From positions 1,736,001 through 1,800,000 of the forward strand of contig OZ241366.1 in assembly GCA_965199905.1 (NCBI GenBank): a stretch of 64,000 nucleotides of DNA, given 5' to 3'. Position numbers and translations under genes: made by a program. The first letter of the stretch is position 1. Each line of letters begins with the position of its first letter. The notes under the pieces are model-generated. The model was given only the letters and a program-made list of their open reading frames with translations. It had not been told where the DNA came from and made no database searches. Positions 17,591 to 26,320 of the stretch are shown here, piece by piece. Origin of the DNA: Ilyomonas sp965199905. GTDB lineage: Bacteria > Bacteroidota > Bacteroidia > Chitinophagales > Chitinophagaceae.

Positions 17591-17635
17591 TAATAGCTAA
17601 TGGCTATCAGCTCGTAGCTGAAAAAGCCTTATCAA

Positions 17636-18895
17636 CTACTTACTCCGTATGGCTTCTACGGGATTCATTTTAGCAGCAATACGCGCGGGAATGATGCCGG
17701 ACACCACGCCAATTACTACGCAAATGCTGAAGGCGAGAACGACGATGTGTGGTGCGATGATAATGGGAAATGGCAGAACGGCACTTAGTGCAAGTGATAA
17801 AACATACACAAGCAAAAGACCAAATACGCCACCCATTACACAAAGGAAGGCGCTCTCTAAAAGAAACTCGGTGAGGATGGTGATGCTGCGCGCGCCTATG
17901 GCTTTTTTAAGACCAATCTGGCTGGTGCGTTCGCGCACGGTGACAAACATAATATTGGCTACGCCAAAAGCTCCTACAATAAGTGATAAGCCTGCAATGA
18001 GCCAGCCGCCAATATCGACCGAACCAAAAACAGAACTGATTTGCTGGCTAAACGCACTGACATCGTTTAGAGAAAAATTGTCTTCGCTGGTGGGGCTGAG
18101 CTTGCGCACCTGGCGCATAATGCCGCGCAACTCATCGGTAAGTGCCGCGGTGGATATGCCTGGCTTGCTATTGACAAGGATTGACGGCTGCATAACGTCA
18201 GGATTGTTGACATCCCAGATGCCCGCAAAATACTTGAATGACATAATCAGGCATTGGTCGTAATCGTAGCCGCCAATCATGGATGAGCCTTGCTTTTCGA
18301 TGATGCCAACAACCTGCACATGCCTTCCATCCATGGAGATGAATTTGCCTTCGGCTTTTTGAGCTTCGCCAAAGAGCAGTTCTGCGTTTTTATAGCCGAT
18401 CACAACTACAGGATTGCCGCGTTGAAATTCATTATCGGTGATGTACCTGCCATAACCGACTTTGAAAGATTGTATTTTGTTGAAGTCCTCTGAAACCGCA
18501 TACACGTTTACATTGCTAAGCTGGCTGTTGTTGTAAGATAACGTAACGGTACTGGATGAATTGAAGTAAGCCGCATTGGCAGCAAGTGTGCTTCGCTGCT
18601 TGATGAACTGCATTTCGTTATACTTCATGATGGGGCGACTCATAAACTTCCACCATGGGTAATCAGAATTGTTGGCATATTCCCATTTGTCAACATAAAT
18701 GGTGTTGGAACCCAGCGATTGCACATCGCTTTGCAGCTTGCGCTCCATGCTATCAACGGCTGCCAGCACACCGATGATACAAAAGATGCCGAAAGCCACG
18801 CCCAGCAAAGACAGGGCACTGCGCAACTTGTTATTGGCAAGCTCCTGCGCCGACATTTTGAAACTGTTCCAGACTATGCCGATGATGCGAATCAT
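17636..18895 (-). CDS. MacB/FtsX-type ABC transporter permease (single-domain form)
   Basis: 419 residues. NNKLRSALSLLGVAFGIFCIIGVL is TM1 and leads into a periplasmic MacB_PCD domain (about 45-275). Three further membrane segments (AGLSLIVGAFGVANIMFV, LLESAFLCVMGGVFGLLLVYVL, APHIVVLAFSICVVIGVVSG) form the FtsX domain. The coupling-type motif RTSQIGLKKAIGAR lies between TM2 and TM3, and the end IPARIAAKMNPVEAIRSK is typical. It is a four-TM half transporter, half the length of the nine permeases further along, and more like classical MacB/LolC. No ATPase gene is adjacent, so it must use one from elsewhere. KTSC and methyltransferase genes lie upstream on the same strand. Confidence 0.9.
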   Translation of the reverse strand: MIRIIGIVWNSFKMSAQELANNKLRSALSLLGVAFGIFCIIGVLAAVDSMERKLQSDVQSLGSNTIYVDKWEYANNSDYPWWKFMSRPIMKYNEMQFIKQRSTLAANAAYFNSSSTVTLSYNNSQLSNVNVYAVSEDFNKIQSFKVGYGRYITDNEFQRGNPVVVIGYKNAELLFGEAQKAEGKFISMDGRHVQVVGIIEKQGSSMIGGYDYDQCLIMSFKYFAGIWDVNNPDVMQPSILVNSKPGISTAALTDELRGIMRQVRKLSPTSEDNFSLNDVSAFSQQISSVFGSVDIGGWLIAGLSLIVGAFGVANIMFVTVRERTSQIGLKKAIGARSITILTEFLLESAFLCVMGGVFGLLLVYVLSLALSAVLPFPIIIAPHIVVLAFSICVVIGVVSGIIPARIAAKMNPVEAIRSK

Positions 18896-18968
18896 AATGT
18901 AAACTTAAGGCAAATTACCAGTTGGCTGCACGGGCTGCGTTTGTTTTATATGGACGGCAACTTTACGG

Positions 18969-19232
18969 TTAATTATTAATTGAATGGAATGATGCCTTTT
19001 TATCATTCGGCTCTTCCTCGTCTGCTACCTGTTTGCTTTCGTACAGCGGTTTAATATTGTGGTGATAGTAGTCGCTTTTGGAAGCGGCTTTTGTAAGCGC
19101 AATATATACTGAGAGTGGAACATTATAAAACTGCATGACTTCGCCTGTAGAGAATTCAAGCTCGAGTGTGGATGTGGCAGCTTCGTAACCGACAGACATG
19201 AGGGTGCCGGAAGCAACAGTGACTCTTTGCAT
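18969..19232 (-). CDS. KTSC domain protein
   Basis: 87 residues. MQRVTVASGTLMSVGYEA, TLELEFSTGEVMQFYNVPLSVY and ALTKAASKSDYYHHNIKPLY match the KTSC fold, a small domain named after a lysyl-tRNA synthetase C-terminal extension and also found as a stand-alone protein. The usual KGRYFHxHI block is present as KSDYYHHNI. After residue 65 comes a charged, probably disordered tail (KQVADEEEPNDKK). Family members are presumed nucleic-acid binders but none is well characterised. It lies between the methyltransferase and the MacB-like permease on the same strand, with short gaps of 55 and 73 bases. Confidence 0.85.
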   Translation of the reverse strand: MQRVTVASGTLMSVGYEAATSTLELEFSTGEVMQFYNVPLSVYIALTKAASKSDYYHHNIKPLYESKQVADEEEPNDKKASFHSINN

Positions 19233-19285
19233 AGGTTATTTATTTAGCGCTGCGAAACTAAATACAGGCTGCCAGCTATGAGCCT

Positions 19286-19930
19286 TTAGCCATCAGGAAT
19301 TAGCTTTTTGTAAACGGATGTGGTGATAAAGCGATGGAAGAAAGTGGCTGTCTTTACCAGCTCGTAATTATGTGATTGAAACTTTGATATCATGTTGGGA
19401 AGTTTAGTCGCTTCTATGTTAGCCGTTGCGCGGAAGAATGTGTACATGCTGAATAAAAGAAGCTTTTGCCAGTAAGCCTTGCTGTGCGCAACCTGGAAAT
19501 CGGTGTATAGCCAAAGCCCGTTTGTTTTTAGTTTGGAATGCAGAAGAGAAAATACTTTATGTGCATTCTGTTCTGAAAAATTATCGAAGAAAAAAGGTGT
19601 AATAATAACGTCGTAATCTGTACCTGCTTGCCAGTTAAAAATTGATTGATTGATAAAACGAACATCATTGTTACCGATGAATTTCTTTTTTGCTTCGGCA
19701 ATCATTTTTAGGGAGATATCTATGTAATCGATCTGCAAACCCTGCTGATGAACTTTCGTGATTTCTTCCAATATCCAACCCGTACCGCCGCCAGCAATGA
19801 GGATGCGGGAAGAAGCCGGAATGAGCGGCAGATAAAGCGTTTGCGCCTTACGCAATGCATTTCCATAAATAAGCTTGACAAGTTTATCGTAGAAAGGAAC
19901 AATAAGATCGTAGCCTCGTTTCATCAACAT
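19286..19930 (-). CDS. Class I SAM-dependent methyltransferase
   Basis: 214 residues (an ATG two codons later is equally possible). Motif I is SRILIAGGGTGWILEEI (about 40-56), the acidic end of strand 2 is QIDYIDISLKMI, and a motif-IV-like strand is DYDVIITPFFFDNFS. The opening KRGYDLIVPFYDKLVKLIYG resembles the phosphatidylethanolamine/ubiquinone-type and small uncharacterised methyltransferases of Bacteroidota. The C-terminal part (SMYTFFRATANIEATKLPN) is hydrophobic enough for a lipid or membrane-bound substrate, which is inference. Substrate unknown. Separated from the DUF4097 gene by a terminator. Confidence 0.85.
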   Translation of the reverse strand: MLMKRGYDLIVPFYDKLVKLIYGNALRKAQTLYLPLIPASSRILIAGGGTGWILEEITKVHQQGLQIDYIDISLKMIAEAKKKFIGNNDVRFINQSIFNWQAGTDYDVIITPFFFDNFSEQNAHKVFSLLHSKLKTNGLWLYTDFQVAHSKAYWQKLLLFSMYTFFRATANIEATKLPNMISKFQSHNYELVKTATFFHRFITTSVYKKLIPDG

Positions 19931-19954
19931 ATTTCAATGAATAAATGAAAGCAA

Positions 19955-19989
19955 AAAGCCTGCGAAAACGAAATCGTTCCGCAGGCTTT
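19955..19989 (-). terminator. Rho-independent terminator after the DUF4097 gene
   Basis: Perfect 10-base arms AAAGCCTGCG and CGCAGGCTTT with a 15-base loop. On the minus strand the second arm runs into TTTTTGC. It lies 22 bases after the DUF4097 stop. Confidence 0.88.
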
Positions 19990-20010
19990 ACTATATAGTA
20001 AGTGAGAGAA

Positions 20011-21036
20011 TTATTGCAAAGACACGTTTACGCGACCACTCGTTTTCACTATTACAGATGTACCGCCGCCATTTATTTTGCCATCTACTTTATCATCTTC
20101 CACACTGCCGCTAAAATTGGCAAGCGATGTTGTTTTTACTTTACCGCCTTCGAGGTGCAAATCAAGTCCTTGTCCTTTTGGTAATTGCAGGTCAATGTTT
20201 CCACCTGAATTACTGACACGTACATAATCGCCAAGCTTTGCGATGCTGATGCTTATACTTCCGCCGCTGGTACCGGTTTCCAGTGTAGCCGCTATGTGAT
20301 CAAGGTTAATATTACCACCGCTGGTGTGAGCAGACAATGCACCTTCAATATTATCGCCATGAATGTTGCCACCGCTTGTGCCGGCTTTAATATTTCCTTT
20401 TAAATTATCTAGATGAAGATTGCCGCCAGACGTTGCGATGTTAAGTTTACCGTTGCAATCAGAAGCTTCTACATTGCCACCGCTGGTAGATAAATTGATA
20501 TCATCGCTTGAGTGAGCAATGCTGATGTTGCCGCCACTGGTAGAGCCATCAATATCGCCGCTCAGTTTATCAAGAACAAGGTTGCCGCCGCTGGTTGCAA
20601 ATTTCTGATCGCCTTCCAGATCATTCAACATGATATTGCCGCCTGAGGTAGCAAGATCGGTTGATACAGCTTTGGAAGAATAGATTTTGAACGATATGCT
20701 AAGTGCTTTTTTCCAGTTCATATTTCTTTCCTTACTTTCCGCTCTGGCAGTCAGCTTTCCATTGCTTGCATCAATAATTAAGTCATAATTTTTCAAACGC
20801 CCGGCAAGCTCATCTTTCGATAATGTTCTGCCCTGGTTGTCTCTTACGTACACGTCGATATGAGGATTGCTGCTTACACTTTCTACCGAGATATTACCGC
20901 CTGCCGTTCTGGCTTCTATCTTTTTTACTGATACATCAGAAAATGACCTGGTCATGTAAGGCGTCTCATCGCCTTTCTGGGCAAACAAAACGGTTACCTG
21001 GGCTGTTGCGAATAATAAGAAGAGATACTTTTTCAT
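20011..21036 (-). CDS. Secreted DUF4097-type beta-repeat protein
   Basis: 341 residues. Signal peptide MKKYLFLLFATAQVTVLFA with probable cleavage before QKGDE, so it is periplasmic or outer-membrane associated. From about residue 127 to 290 it repeats TSGGN(I/L/V) eight times, with TAGGN and NSGGN variants before and after. The spacing is about 20 residues (LATSGGNIMLNDLEG, FATSGGNLVLDKLSG, GSTSGGNISIAHSSD), giving a parallel beta solenoid. The DUF4097 family is often linked to envelope-stress or anti-sigma gene neighbourhoods; biochemical role unknown. It has its own copy of the dyad/sigma-54-like module that also precedes two permease genes, so it is probably co-regulated with them. Confidence 0.88.
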   Translation of the reverse strand: MKKYLFLLFATAQVTVLFAQKGDETPYMTRSFSDVSVKKIEARTAGGNISVESVSSNPHIDVYVRDNQGRTLSKDELAGRLKNYDLIIDASNGKLTARAESKERNMNWKKALSISFKIYSSKAVSTDLATSGGNIMLNDLEGDQKFATSGGNLVLDKLSGDIDGSTSGGNISIAHSSDDINLSTSGGNVEASDCNGKLNIATSGGNLHLDNLKGNIKAGTSGGNIHGDNIEGALSAHTSGGNINLDHIAATLETGTSGGSISISIAKLGDYVRVSNSGGNIDLQLPKGQGLDLHLEGGKVKTTSLANFSGSVEDDKVDGKINGGGTSVIVKTSGRVNVSLQ

Positions 21037-21114
21037 AAAAATGTTTGTGTTAGTGATTATTGAACGATGATGTTTCTAAAATGTTACAATAGTTATTTTT
21101 GTACGTCAATAAAA

Positions 21115-21212
21115 TTTCAACAGGCGTGCCATTGGCTGAAACCCTTTGCCAGACTATCTTTCAGAATTTCATTAAAAACAAAAGGCGTTCATTATCGAAC
21201 ACCTTTTGTACG
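21115..21212 (-). promoter_or_regulatory. Sigma-54-like promoter with upstream dyad, copy A (before DUF4097 gene)
   Basis: On the minus strand, TGGCACGCCTGTTGAAA (21131-21115) has the TGGCAC-N5-TTG layout of a -24/-12 promoter, with GA instead of the usual GC at -12. GGGTTTCAGC precedes it. A dyad centred near 21193 (arms AAAGGTGTTC and GAACGCCTTT on the minus strand) is followed outward by the GTACG box. Dyad centre to -12 is about 76 bases; -12 to the ATG is 78. The dyad is only 23 bases past the last permease stop, so it could also terminate that transcript. Confidence 0.6.
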
Positions 21213-21229
21213 TTTTCAAAAAACATCTT

Positions 21230-23614
21230 CTACTCAGTTCGCAGGCTTTTTACAGGATTGGCCAGCGCAGCCCTGATTGCCTGGAAACTTACGGTAAGTA
21301 ATGTGATAAACAAAGCACCGAAACAAGAGAGGATAAACACCCACCAGGATATATCGGTTCTGTACTGATAATTGTTCAGCCAGCTATTTAAATAATACCA
21401 CGCAAGCGGTATGGAAATAAGGCAGGAAATAGCAACCAGCAACGCAAATTCTTTCGATAACATCTGCCAGAGATTGAAAGTAGAAGCGCCCAGCACTTTG
21501 CGCACACCAATTTCTTTTTTGCGCTGCTCGGCTACGAAGGAAGCCAATCCCAGCAAGCCTAAACACGAAATGAATATGGCAAGGATAGTAAAGAACATAG
21601 CAAGATTTCCCACACGCTGTTCATCATTAAACTTGGCCGCATAGTCATCATCATTAAACTTATAATCGAACGGAGAACCGGGATTGTATTTTTTAAAAAC
21701 ACCTTCAATTTTTGCCAGTGCATCCTGCAGGGGTACGCCGGGCTTTATACGCACGGTAACCACATTTGCCCAATCGGGATCATACGTAAAAATAGTAGGT
21801 TTTACAGGGCTGTATGGCGACTCCATAATCATGTCTTTTACCACGCCGACAACTGTATAATTTTTATCATTCCACTGTATTGTTTTACCCAAAATGTCCG
21901 CTTTCATTCCTACCTGCTTTACCGCCGATTCGTTCAGTATCATAGACAAGCTGTCGGTGGCAAAATCCCTGGAAAAATCGCGTCCTTCTTTTACCTGCCA
22001 GCCAATGGTATTACCGAAGTCCCGCGTTACGCCTATCGTACCAAAATTGGGTAGCGTATTGGGATCTTTTCCTTCCCAGTTATAACCGATCTGGTTAGAA
22101 TACACAGCCGTGGTAGGGCTTGACGATTCTGCCATGTTTGCTACCATCCCGGTGGCTATTAAATCGCTGCGCAAAACATCGTAATGCCCGTATAAATCAG
22201 GCGTGGTCATAGGTAAAGTTATTAAACCATCGCGGCTGTAACCAACCGGCCGGTTCTTGGCAAACTGTATTTGCTTAAACACAATGACGGTTCCGATGAT
22301 TAAGGCGATGGAAAATGTGAACTGGACAACCACCAACACTTTGCGTGGCAGCGATGCAAACCTGCCAACGCGGAACGTTCCCTTTAATACTTTAATGGGT
22401 TCGAACTTAGATAGGTAGAACGCAGGATAACTGCCGGCAATAAAGCCGGTAATGAGGGTAAACAATATGGCTAAGAACCAAAATACAGGGTTGGTTACGG
22501 GTAATGAAATGTCTTTATCAGCCAGCTTGTTAAACAGCGGAATAAGCAGCGCGGCAAACAAAAGAGAAAACAAAAACGACACAAATGCCACCAGCACTGA
22601 TTCGCTTAAAAACTGCTTAATCAGTTGGCTTCTTACCGAACCCACCGTTTTGCGAATGCCGACTTCTTTTGCGCGCTTCTCGCTACGGGCGGTGCTCAGG
22701 TTCATAAAATTGATGCAGGCAAGCAGCAGCACGAATACACCAATGATACCAAACAACCAAACAAACTGAATACGGCCACCCGTGGCTTTCCCGTTTTTAA
22801 ATTCACTGTATAAACGCCATTTGTCCATAGGCTGCAGCACCAGTTCTTCTTTGCCTTCGGTAGCTGCGTTTTTATGTATCATAGAAGCGTTCTTTATCTT
22901 CTGAGATACTTTATTTATATCAACGCCTTCAGCAACCTGCACATATGCCTGCCAGGAATGATTGTTCCATTGCTCTGCGGCTTCTTTAAGCCAGTTTTCT
23001 GTAGTGATGTATTTGTTCCAGGGCATCAGCAGCTTCGTATCGTATAGTGTTGTATTACGTGGAAAATCTTCAAATACACCCGCTATTTTATAGCTTTCTT
23101 TATTGTCAAACTTTACCGTTTTATTCACCGGGTCGGCATCGCCGAATAAAGACTTTGCCAATGATGAATTGATTAAAACAGAAGAAGGATCTTGTAAGCT
23201 ATTCCTGTTTCCCTTTATCATCCTTATAGAAAACATAGAAGGAAAGTTTGGCTCTACCCACATGCCGGAACCGAGTATTTTTTTATCGCCTACTGCCAGT
23301 ATATGCCCGAAGTTCCAGGAAGCCATAGAGATGTTTTTGAAGTCGGATGCATACTTAGTTCGCAACTCCTGCCCTACCGGCATGGCAACGGCATTGTCAG
23401 TTTGAACGCTGGAGCCTTCAAACTCGGTTGTCATCAATTGCGCAAGCTGGCGATGGTTGGTATGGTAATCATTATACGTTACCTCATCCCATATCCATAA
23501 TGCTATCAGCATAGCCACAGCCATGCCCGTGGCCAACCCTACAATATTGATGATGGAATACACCTTGCTCTTTACAAGGTTGCGCCAGGCAATGAGGAAA
23601 TAGTTCTTAAGCAT
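21230..23614 (-). CDS. FtsX/MacB-type ABC permease, array member 9 (last transcribed)
   Basis: 794 residues from MLKNYFLIAWRNLVKSK; an ATG three codons earlier (23623) is less like the paralogues. TM1 is about 20-42. PCD1 follows to about 280, then TMs with FVLLLACINFMNLSTARSEKR and the loop RAKEVGIRKTVG near 320. TM5 sits in RKVLVVVQFTFSIALIIG, then PCD2, then FISCLGLLGLASFVAEQRK with KEIGVRKVLGAST near 700. The double-domain form makes it a fused pair of MacB-like halves. Family knowledge: such permeases transmit ATPase motion to the periplasm rather than forming a channel. Closest in the array to members 8 and 1 by its PCD2 pattern (NWEGKDPNTLP). Shares a unit with member 8. Confidence 0.92.
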   Translation of the reverse strand: MLKNYFLIAWRNLVKSKVYSIINIVGLATGMAVAMLIALWIWDEVTYNDYHTNHRQLAQLMTTEFEGSSVQTDNAVAMPVGQELRTKYASDFKNISMASWNFGHILAVGDKKILGSGMWVEPNFPSMFSIRMIKGNRNSLQDPSSVLINSSLAKSLFGDADPVNKTVKFDNKESYKIAGVFEDFPRNTTLYDTKLLMPWNKYITTENWLKEAAEQWNNHSWQAYVQVAEGVDINKVSQKIKNASMIHKNAATEGKEELVLQPMDKWRLYSEFKNGKATGGRIQFVWLFGIIGVFVLLLACINFMNLSTARSEKRAKEVGIRKTVGSVRSQLIKQFLSESVLVAFVSFLFSLLFAALLIPLFNKLADKDISLPVTNPVFWFLAILFTLITGFIAGSYPAFYLSKFEPIKVLKGTFRVGRFASLPRKVLVVVQFTFSIALIIGTVIVFKQIQFAKNRPVGYSRDGLITLPMTTPDLYGHYDVLRSDLIATGMVANMAESSSPTTAVYSNQIGYNWEGKDPNTLPNFGTIGVTRDFGNTIGWQVKEGRDFSRDFATDSLSMILNESAVKQVGMKADILGKTIQWNDKNYTVVGVVKDMIMESPYSPVKPTIFTYDPDWANVVTVRIKPGVPLQDALAKIEGVFKKYNPGSPFDYKFNDDDYAAKFNDEQRVGNLAMFFTILAIFISCLGLLGLASFVAEQRKKEIGVRKVLGASTFNLWQMLSKEFALLVAISCLISIPLAWYYLNSWLNNYQYRTDISWWVFILSCFGALFITLLTVSFQAIRAALANPVKSLRTE

Positions 23615-23697
23615 AGAAGACATTTTATAATGTAATGTTCTGTTCCTGAATTATTAACTGAATCTCTTTATTGTTTACAGGTTATACTTCTGATTTG

Positions 23698-26052
23698 TTA
23701 TTCTGCCCGAAGGCTTTTTACCGGGTTGGCAACGGCAGCTTTAATTGCCTGCAGGCTTACCGTAAGCAAAGCAATCGTAATAGCTGACAGGCCGGCTACA
23801 ACAAAAACAGACCAGCCTATTTCGGTTCGGTAGGTATAGTTCTGCAGCCATTGATTCATTACATACCAGCCTGCCGGTGTAGCAATGAGAATAGCGATAA
23901 TGACCAGCCACATAAATTCTTTCGACAACATACCGGCAATGCCGGCAATGCTGGCACCGAGCACTTTGCGGATACCGATTTCTTTCGACCGGCTTTCTGC
24001 CATATATGCGGCCAAACCAAACAAACCAAGGCAGGAAATAAAAATAGTGAGACCGGCAAATAAAGCTGCCATGGTTCCGGTTTGCCTTTCGCTTTTGAAC
24101 TTTTGACTATACTCATCATCCACAAAATGATATGCAAACGGATATGCGGGGTTGTATTTCTTAAACACTTGTTCCGCCATTTGCAAATTACCGGCGGTAC
24201 TATTTTGATGGCTAAACCGCATAATGATATTGTAGGTCCAGTAATCCGTTCCAAACAAAACCATGGGATTTACGGTTTCGTAAGGCGAACCAATAATAAA
24301 GTTTTTGATTACGCCCACAATGGTGCGGTTAGTGCCGTTCATATTGATGACCATGCCGATTGGATTTTTTAATCTCATAGCAGCTACCGCAGCTTCATTT
24401 ATTACCACGGAAGCCGTATCGTAAGGGTATTTTTTCAAATCAATATCGCGTCCGCCAAGCAATGTAATGCCGGTGGTTTTTACAAAATCGCCATCGGTGC
24501 CTACTCTTGAGAAATTTATATTTTCATCGCCTTTGGCAGAACCCTGCCAAGAATAACCACTTGAAGTAGCGCCATCAACCGTTACGCCCAAACTGTTTTT
24601 ACACATGGCAGTAACGATGCCTTTGCTCATCAGGTCGGCTTTGATTATGTCGTAGTTCTTTTTTATATCGCCTTCAACAGGCACTTCTGCCAAATCAGCA
24701 ACCTGGTAGCCGGAATCCCTGGTTTCCACAAACTTTACCTGGCGGTACACAATCAGCGTAGAAATGGTAAGAATGATGGCTACCGAAAATTGTATAACCA
24801 CCAATATCTTGCGCGGATTGAACGTGCGCCCGGCGGAAAACCTGGCTCCTTTTAAAACGGTTACCGGTTTAAAAGCCGACAGAAAAAATGCCGGGTAACT
24901 ACCCGCCAGCAACCCGGTAAGTATAATGAAACCGGACAAACTGAGCCATAGCAGCGGACTGGTATAATTAATGGTAAGCGACTCGTTTATCAAATGATTG
25001 AAGGCAGGCAATGACAACCGGAAAACTAATAAAGAAAAAAGACCAGCCACAAATGCAATCAAAACAGACTCGCATAAAAACTGGCCGATCAGCCTTGCCT
25101 TTCCTGCGCCAATCACTTTTCGTACGCCTACTTCCTTCGCCCGTTTTTCACTTTGCGCAGTGCTCAGGTTCATGAAGTTGATACAGGCAATCAGCAGGAT
25201 GAGCGCGGCAATGATAAGCAGCAACCGCACGGTGTCGATGCGCCCGCCGGAAGGAACTCCATTTTCAAAACCGGAATACAGATGTTGCTTTGTAACCGGG
25301 TACAGAAAAATGTCCGTCTTCGTATCGGGTGCGTATTTGATTACTTCCTTTTCAATCTTTTTATTGAACTGATCAATCGCCACGCCGGGCTGTAGCTGCA
25401 CATAGGTGTAATACGTGTTGTTACTCCAGTTAGTCCCGTAGGCATTTTCATTTGCCGCCAGGGATATAAGGTAAGTGAAATCGAACTCAGTATTCGAAGG
25501 AAGATTTTTAAGAACACCGGTTACTTTATAGCTGTTCTGGTTGTTCACCTTTACCACTTTTCCCATGGCATCTTCATTGCCAAACAGCTTCCTGGCGAGG
25601 TCTTCTGTTATTACTATGCTGCTTACATCGTCAAGCGCATGCGCCGCATCACCTTTTAGTAATGGAAAGCTGAACATGCTTAAAAACGGCTTATCCACAT
25701 CGTTACCTTTTGCCTTGATGCTTTTATCGCCGTAATTAAACAACCGCTCAATGCTCCAGTAAATACGGGCTGTATTTTTTACTTCGGAAAAGTCTTTCTG
25801 CACTGCCTTTCCTACCGGGCCTGACGTAACATCCCAAACAGAAATGTATCCTTCATTTTCGCTGCGGTTATATACTTTATACAGGCTATTTTTATTGGCG
25901 TGAAACTGATCGTAGCTAAACTCATTTTGTACCCAGACACCAATAAGCAACACGGCTGACATACCGATAGCCAAACCGGTAATGTTGATAATGGAAAACA
26001 CTTTGTTTCGCAACAGGTTTCGCCATGCAATTATAAAATAGTTCCTTAGCAT
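23698..26052 (-). CDS. FtsX/MacB-type ABC permease, array member 8
   Basis: 784 residues, the shortest of the nine, starting MLRNYFIIAWRNLLRNKVFS. Internal loop SEKRAKEVGVRKVIGAG and second loop SRSKEIGIRKVLGAS. It ends NPVKSLRAE where the other eight have RTE. PCD2 contains SGYSWQGSAKGDENINFSR, a tryptophan-glycine pattern shared with members 9 and 1 only. It begins a new transcription unit: copy B of the dyad/sigma-54-like module lies 40 bases before the ATG, inside the only long spacer of the array. Member 9 follows after 83 bases and has no module of its own, so the two are probably cotranscribed. Confidence 0.92.
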   Translation of the reverse strand: MLRNYFIIAWRNLLRNKVFSIINITGLAIGMSAVLLIGVWVQNEFSYDQFHANKNSLYKVYNRSENEGYISVWDVTSGPVGKAVQKDFSEVKNTARIYWSIERLFNYGDKSIKAKGNDVDKPFLSMFSFPLLKGDAAHALDDVSSIVITEDLARKLFGNEDAMGKVVKVNNQNSYKVTGVLKNLPSNTEFDFTYLISLAANENAYGTNWSNNTYYTYVQLQPGVAIDQFNKKIEKEVIKYAPDTKTDIFLYPVTKQHLYSGFENGVPSGGRIDTVRLLLIIAALILLIACINFMNLSTAQSEKRAKEVGVRKVIGAGKARLIGQFLCESVLIAFVAGLFSLLVFRLSLPAFNHLINESLTINYTSPLLWLSLSGFIILTGLLAGSYPAFFLSAFKPVTVLKGARFSAGRTFNPRKILVVIQFSVAIILTISTLIVYRQVKFVETRDSGYQVADLAEVPVEGDIKKNYDIIKADLMSKGIVTAMCKNSLGVTVDGATSSGYSWQGSAKGDENINFSRVGTDGDFVKTTGITLLGGRDIDLKKYPYDTASVVINEAAVAAMRLKNPIGMVINMNGTNRTIVGVIKNFIIGSPYETVNPMVLFGTDYWTYNIIMRFSHQNSTAGNLQMAEQVFKKYNPAYPFAYHFVDDEYSQKFKSERQTGTMAALFAGLTIFISCLGLFGLAAYMAESRSKEIGIRKVLGASIAGIAGMLSKEFMWLVIIAILIATPAGWYVMNQWLQNYTYRTEIGWSVFVVAGLSAITIALLTVSLQAIKAAVANPVKSLRAE

Positions 26053-26092
26053 AAAAGAAGTTTGAGAACAAAAGACTAAACAATCAAAGAAA

Positions 26093-26188
26093 GTTCAACG
26101 TGTATGCCAACGCTGAAACCCTTCATAGCATTACCTTTCCGCGAAGCAAATAACAAAAGGTGTTCGATAATGAACACCTTTTGTACGG
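26093..26188 (-). promoter_or_regulatory. Sigma-54-like promoter with upstream dyad, copy B (before permease 8)
   Basis: Minus strand TGGCATACACGTTGAAC (26109-26093), preceded by GGGTTTCAGCGT. A perfect dyad at 26155-26182 has arms AAAAGGTGTTC and GAACACCTTTT around ATTATC, with the outer box CCGTAC on its promoter-distal side. Dyad centre to -12 is about 73 bases; -12 to the ATG is 40. The nearest upstream stop is 139 bases from the dyad, which makes a simple terminator role less likely than for copy A. Confidence 0.65.
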
Positions 26189-26203
26189 TAATAAACCCCT
26201 TCT

Positions 26204-26313
26204 GCCCTTAAAGGGGAACTTGTAGCCTGTTTATTATTTGTGCAGCAGGTTCTATTGCAATAAACCAAAGCAACAATTGTTTACGCTGCTACAAGTTCCC
26301 CTTTAAGGGCGGA
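26204..26313. repeat. Inverted repeat with 23-base perfect arms
   Basis: Arms at 26204-26226 (GCCCTTAAAGGGGAACTTGT and on) and 26288-26310 are exact reverse complements, separated by 61 bases. Each arm itself starts with the palindrome CCCTTAAAGG. It fills the space between permease 7 and module B. Its right arm begins 8 bases below the permease 7 stop at 26321, so it could act as a terminator. It could also be a small non-autonomous element. Confidence 0.8.
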
Positions 26314-26320
26314 TGGTCTT

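Noticed and set aside
20130..20670. Regular DNA repeats inside the DUF4097 gene as a possible CRISPR or minisatellite
   Set aside because: The period is about 60 bases, the frame is open throughout, and the units encode the TSGGN solenoid repeat. It is a protein repeat.
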